From Candidatus Beckwithbacteria bacterium (GTDB taxonomy: Bacteria; Patescibacteriota; Microgenomatia; UBA1400; UBA1449), in contig JAAZND010000021.1 in NCBI GenBank assembly GCA_012798485.1, positions 1-15,862 on the forward strand: a DNA stretch of 15,862 nucleotides. Direction: 5' to 3'. The notes under the pieces were generated by a model. The model saw nothing but the letters and a program-made list of their open reading frames with translations. It had not been told where the DNA came from and searched no databases. Below, piece by piece: positions 13,781-15,862 of this stretch. The translations under genes were made by a program, and so were the position numbers. Positions within the stretch are counted from its first letter, which is position 1. Every line of letters begins with the position of its first letter.

Positions 13781-13850
13781 CTTAATTTCCCCGATTAGGC
13801 TGGTTTGCCTTCATCTTATAGATTGGTGAGTTCTACTTAAATGATGAAAT
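13723..13850 (-). promoter_or_regulatory. Miniature T-box riboswitch upstream of thrS
   Basis: The antiterminator at 13770-13741 reads CAGGA, bulge UGGAACC, GUUC, loop CAAAA, GAAC, UCCUG. Both helices (A1, 5 bp; A2, 4 bp) are perfect and the 7-base bulge fits the T-box rule UGGNACC. UGGA would pair with tRNA 3' end UCCA, that is, a U73 discriminator as in many bacterial tRNA-Thr. The 14-base box matches AGGGUGGNACCGCG at 10 of 13 fixed positions, and the departures are compensated by pairing. Stem I is very short: UUCAUC (13848-13843) with GAUGAA (13815-13810), an internal loop, then GUAGA with UCUAU, closing a 9-base loop ACUCACCAA that holds ACC (Thr, 13827-13825) followed by A. A GGC/GCC hairpin (13809-13798) comes next. 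A terminator and promoter complete the unit. Confidence 0.82.
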
Positions 13851-13861
13851 AAATTTAGTTT

Positions 13862-13891
13862 ATTATAACAAAAATTTTAGAAAAAAGACAA
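13862..13891 (-). promoter_or_regulatory. Promoter of the T-box-thrS transcript
   Basis: The minus strand has TTGTCT (13891-13886), an 18-base spacer and consensus TATAAT (13867-13862). The predicted start near 13855 is only a few bases before Stem I of the riboswitch. Confidence 0.65.
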
Positions 13892-13907
13892 TTGAAAGTT
13901 TTTTCTT

Positions 13908-13936
13908 TTGCATAAATGTTATTTTTTTATTACAAT
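13908..13936 (+). promoter_or_regulatory. Promoter of the thioredoxin-fold gene
   Basis: TTGCAT (13908-13913), a 17-base spacer and TACAAT (13931-13936). It diverges from the thrS promoter; the two -35 regions are 16 bases apart. Confidence 0.6.
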
Positions 13937-13963
13937 GAAGCAATTAAAAACCATCTATCTGGA

Positions 13964-13991
13964 TTGATTTTTTTTAACACAAAAAAATCAA
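13964..13991 (+). promoter_or_regulatory. 11-bp hairpin just before the thioredoxin-fold gene
   Basis: TTGATTTTTTT (13964-13974) and AAAAAAATCAA (13981-13991) pair perfectly, with a 6-base loop. The stem ends 7 bases before the ATG and lies in the 5' untranslated region. It may be regulatory or a translation-initiation feature. Confidence 0.5.
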
Positions 13992-13998
13992 CATTCTT

Positions 13999-14628
13999 AT
14001 GTCTGATTCACCTGACTCAAAACCAAATATAACAACCTACCTTTTAGGAGGTCTTTTATTAATTTTTGTGTTTGCCAGCGGTTATCTTTATCGTCAAAAT
14101 CAACAATTATCTGGCAGCAGCAAAGATCAAGCCAAAGTAGAGGTCACAACTGATCAACAAAAAATTGCTCAAGATGCTCAAAAAGAAGAAACCAAACCAC
14201 AAGTACAGACAGTGAAAGCTAGTAATAGCGCAATTACTACTTTTGAAGAAAAGAAAGATGCTCAGATTTGCAGTGAGAATGGGAAACCTAATGTTTATCT
14301 TTTTTCCACCACCTGGTGTCCTCATTGTGAGTGGATTAAAGAAACTTTTGATAGAGTCATGAACGAATATATAGCTGCCGGTAAAATCAATGCCTATCAT
14401 TGGGAGCTTGATAATGGCGATAATACTTTAACGCAAGAAGTAGAAACTGAAGTTCCTACAGAGCAAAGAGCTGTTTATAAAGAATTTAACCCAGATGGTT
14501 CTATCCCTACTTTTGTCTTTGGCTGTAAATATTTTAGAGTTGGCAATGGTTATGAAGCTCAAAAAGATTTAGTTTCGGAAGAAAAAGAATTTAGAGCTGT
14601 AATTGAAGATTTATTGGCCAATCAGTAA
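13999..14628 (+). CDS. Membrane-anchored thioredoxin-fold protein with a CPHC motif
   Basis: Residues 12-29 (TTYLLGGLLLIFVFASGY) form a single membrane anchor, followed by a flexible Lys/Gln/Glu-rich linker (about 32-85). The thioredoxin fold starts near 96. YLFSTTWCPHCEWIKETF holds the redox pair C107 and C110, with the DsbA-like dipeptide P-H between them, and SIPTFVFGCKYF holds the expected cis-proline (P170). Two further cysteines, C91 and C176, could form a structural disulphide or a relay. The domain should face outside the cytoplasmic membrane and act as a thiol oxidoreductase on exported proteins. No DsbB/VKOR partner gene is present in the window. Transcribed divergently from thrS; terminated at 14687-14715. 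Confidence 0.88.
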   Translation: MSDSPDSKPNITTYLLGGLLLIFVFASGYLYRQNQQLSGSSKDQAKVEVTTDQQKIAQDAQKEETKPQVQTVKASNSAITTFEEKKDAQICSENGKPNVYLFSTTWCPHCEWIKETFDRVMNEYIAAGKINAYHWELDNGDNTLTQEVETEVPTEQRAVYKEFNPDGSIPTFVFGCKYFRVGNGYEAQKDLVSEEKEFRAVIEDLLANQ

Positions 14629-14640
14629 ACTTTTTTATAG

Positions 14641-14680
14641 ATTCCTGCCTGCCGGTAGGCAAGCTTTTACAGGAATGACA
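14641..14680. repeat. Dispersed palindromic repeat (TGTCATTCCTG type)
   Basis: ATTCCTG (14641-14647) and CAGGAAT (14670-14676) enclose a near-perfect palindrome, TGCCTGCC/GGTAGGCA (14646-14661). On the minus strand the unit begins TGTCATTCCTG, sharing TGTCAT with the element at 13644-13705. It lies just after the thioredoxin-fold gene. Confidence 0.55.
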
Positions 14681-14686
14681 TAGCAT

Positions 14687-14715
14687 AAAAAGCCACTCGT
14701 CATGAGTGGCTTTTT
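14687..14715. terminator. Bidirectional intrinsic terminator
   Basis: AAAAAGCCACTC (14687-14698), GTCAT and GAGTGGCTTTTT (14704-14715) form a perfect 12-bp stem with T-runs in both directions. It serves the thioredoxin-fold gene (+) and the convergent gene at 14755-15699 (-). Confidence 0.9.
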
Positions 14716-14754
14716 GTGTGGATAAAGATTTTAAAAAGAATTAAGGTAATTTAT

Positions 14755-15699
14755 TTATAACCAATCAGGTTTCTGATTTTTAGTTTTAGGAGTCTGTAAT
14801 TTTTGGGGAATTTCAAAGTTGTTTGCCTTATATGTCCATGATCCGGTTTTAGATCCGGTTTTAGTTTTATAATCTTTGATAAATTCCACAATTAGAGTTA
14901 AAAACTCTTGATTAAGGTTTTGTATATTTGAACCTAAGCCTAGAAAGTTTAAAAGTTGTTGTATTGTTATTGGCTCCTGAACTTGTTTAAGTATTCCTAC
15001 TATATTTTCGGATAATCCTCGTCTATTTTTTTTATAATCAAAAACGTAAAGTTTTTTGGAAAATAAATCAATTCCTAGATTAATTAATTCTCCTTGTTTG
15101 TTTTTCTCTGGTATATGTCTAACTTGTATTATCTCGGCTTCTTGTTTAGTTAAAACTGCATTTAGGATTATTGCGGTAGTGTCTTCTGTATTTGGAAAAT
15201 CTGTATAAGTTGTTTTAGTTTTGCGATTAACATGGTCTAAGATATTTACAGCAAGTAATTTTCTCATCATAGCGATAAACACTTCTTTTGGTTGTTTATC
15301 TAGAAAATCAGGCATTAACAAACCTAAGAATTCTATCATTTTAGGTTCTATTGCCAGATCTCTTATAAGCATTCTGAGTGTTTGTCCATGATCTACTTGA
15401 CAATTTGAATTATCTAAAAGATTAAGTAGAATAAGAATTGCTCTAACTCTAGTTTTTATAGCTTGGATTTTTTCTTGTTCTAAATTTGAATTTTCTAGAT
15501 TTGGCATGCTTATTTCTGGTAGTTTACCTAAATTTTTTTCTAGAAAAGTATTAATTTGTTCTAAAAGTACTGCATTATTAAAACGCTCTACAGCAATAGA
15601 TAATTTTCCTTTTGCTAATTCTGTCTTTAATGCTAAAGCTAATAGATCTTTATTATTATTATTTGATATTTGTTCTGGACTTGATTCAAGTGAGGACAT
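14755..15699 (-). CDS. Unrecognised 314-residue cytoplasmic protein
   Basis: The product is soluble, rich in Asn, Gln, Leu and Lys, and mostly helical up to about residue 155. It includes repeated hydrophobic helices (RVRAILILLNLLDN; EVFIAMMRKLLAVNILDH). A second part from about 165 contains strand-like segments (IDLFSKKLYVFDYKKNRRG) and ends in a polar tail with KTGSKTGSW and KTKNQKPDWL. No catalytic motif, signal peptide or membrane span is seen, and I cannot name a family. Codon use and base composition match the neighbours. A 12-bp hairpin and TATAAA lie upstream, and it shares the terminator at 14687-14715. Confidence 0.75.
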   Translation of the reverse strand: MSSLESSPEQISNNNNKDLLALALKTELAKGKLSIAVERFNNAVLLEQINTFLEKNLGKLPEISMPNLENSNLEQEKIQAIKTRVRAILILLNLLDNSNCQVDHGQTLRMLIRDLAIEPKMIEFLGLLMPDFLDKQPKEVFIAMMRKLLAVNILDHVNRKTKTTYTDFPNTEDTTAIILNAVLTKQEAEIIQVRHIPEKNKQGELINLGIDLFSKKLYVFDYKKNRRGLSENIVGILKQVQEPITIQQLLNFLGLGSNIQNLNQEFLTLIVEFIKDYKTKTGSKTGSWTYKANNFEIPQKLQTPKTKNQKPDWL

Positions 15700-15704
15700 A
15701 TATA

Positions 15705-15733
15705 AGATTTTAATTAGAATTTAATTAAAATCT
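15705..15733 (-). promoter_or_regulatory. 12-bp perfect hairpin before the 314-residue gene
   Basis: AGATTTTAATTA (15705-15716) and TAATTAAAATCT (15722-15733) pair perfectly around a 5-base loop, ending 5 bases before the ATG. A minus-strand TATAAA at 15747-15742 would start transcription near 15735, at the foot of the stem, but no good -35 is seen. Confidence 0.55.
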
Positions 15734-15761
15734 AAGATTAATTTATAACCATTGCAGAAAA

Positions 15762-15782
15762 CCCCGCACTGTAAGTGCGAGG
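15762..15782 (+). repeat. Hairpin resembling an IS605-type element end
   Basis: CGCACT (15765-15770), GTA and AGTGCG (15774-15779) form a perfect inner stem, extended by CC/GG with one C-A mismatch, and are followed by GGATGAATGC. The design (GC-rich hairpin with an AC-T..A-GT centre, then a G-rich motif) resembles the hairpin at 109-129 and the right ends of IS200/IS605 elements. From 15784 to the window end I see no gene or other structure. Confidence 0.45.
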
Positions 15783-15862
15783 GATGAATGCAATCAATGA
15801 GCACAAAAACGTAAAGCTTAAGTCATTTGATAAGATATAGTTAAGATGATAGAGACAAGTAG

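Noticed and set aside
1..15862. CRISPR arrays, tRNA or rRNA genes
   Set aside because: No regularly spaced repeats and no cloverleaf or rRNA-like segments were found on either strand.

Overview
The window is low-G+C DNA with the standard genetic code, and its features fit a small, reduced bacterial genome of the Patescibacteria (Candidate Phyla Radiation) type. This is an inference. It rests on stripped-down aminoacyl-tRNA synthetases (PheT without its tRNA-binding OB domain, ThrS without its TGS domain), an S23-type four-helix-bundle gene between core genes, many small unrecognised proteins, several kinds of dispersed palindrome, and an almost complete absence of Shine-Dalgarno motifs. No lineage can be named from the sequence alone.

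Layout. 1-1136 (+ strand) is a scarred region: the end of an IS200/IS605-like transposase, its terminal hairpin, a cupin gene that looks 5'-truncated by that element, and an unrecognised gene broken by two frameshifts. 1133-6238 (- strand) is a translation block, infC-rpmI-rplT followed by pheS-pheT. A frameshifted S23 four-helix gene, flanked by imperfect inverted repeats, fills the pheS-pheT gap. 6273-7748 (-) is a GH13 glycosidase. 7837-8566 (+) holds two small unknown genes with good promoters. 8577-11808 (-) is a likely operon, GrpB-family protein, GH15/phosphorylase-kinase-like protein and 4-alpha-glucanotransferase, which with the GH13 enzyme suggests cytoplasmic alpha-glucan turnover. 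11869-13632 (-) is thrS with a long regulated leader. 13999-14628 (+) is a membrane-anchored thioredoxin-fold protein. 14755-15699 (-) is an unrecognised protein. The right edge carries another hairpin resembling an IS605-type element end.

The main discovery is RNA-level control of the translation genes. The thrS leader contains what looks like a miniature T-box riboswitch: an intact antiterminator with the seven-base UGGAACC bulge, and a very short Stem I with a threonine codon (ACC) in its terminal loop. The pheS leader contains a classical ribosome-mediated attenuator: an 18-codon leader peptide with three Phe codons in four (FFKF), its stop codon next to the first of three mutually exclusive GGTGGG/CCCACC segments, and an intrinsic terminator. 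infC has no ATG, GTG or TTG start that could include its conserved N-terminus. An AUA start, next to a 17-bp leader hairpin, is the best candidate. One short stretch therefore appears to hold three different mechanisms (tRNA sensing by RNA, ribosome stalling, and start-codon discrimination) controlling translation genes.

Other patterns are transcripts that seem to begin in a hairpin a short fixed distance before the start codon, and start sites that lack Shine-Dalgarno sequences.
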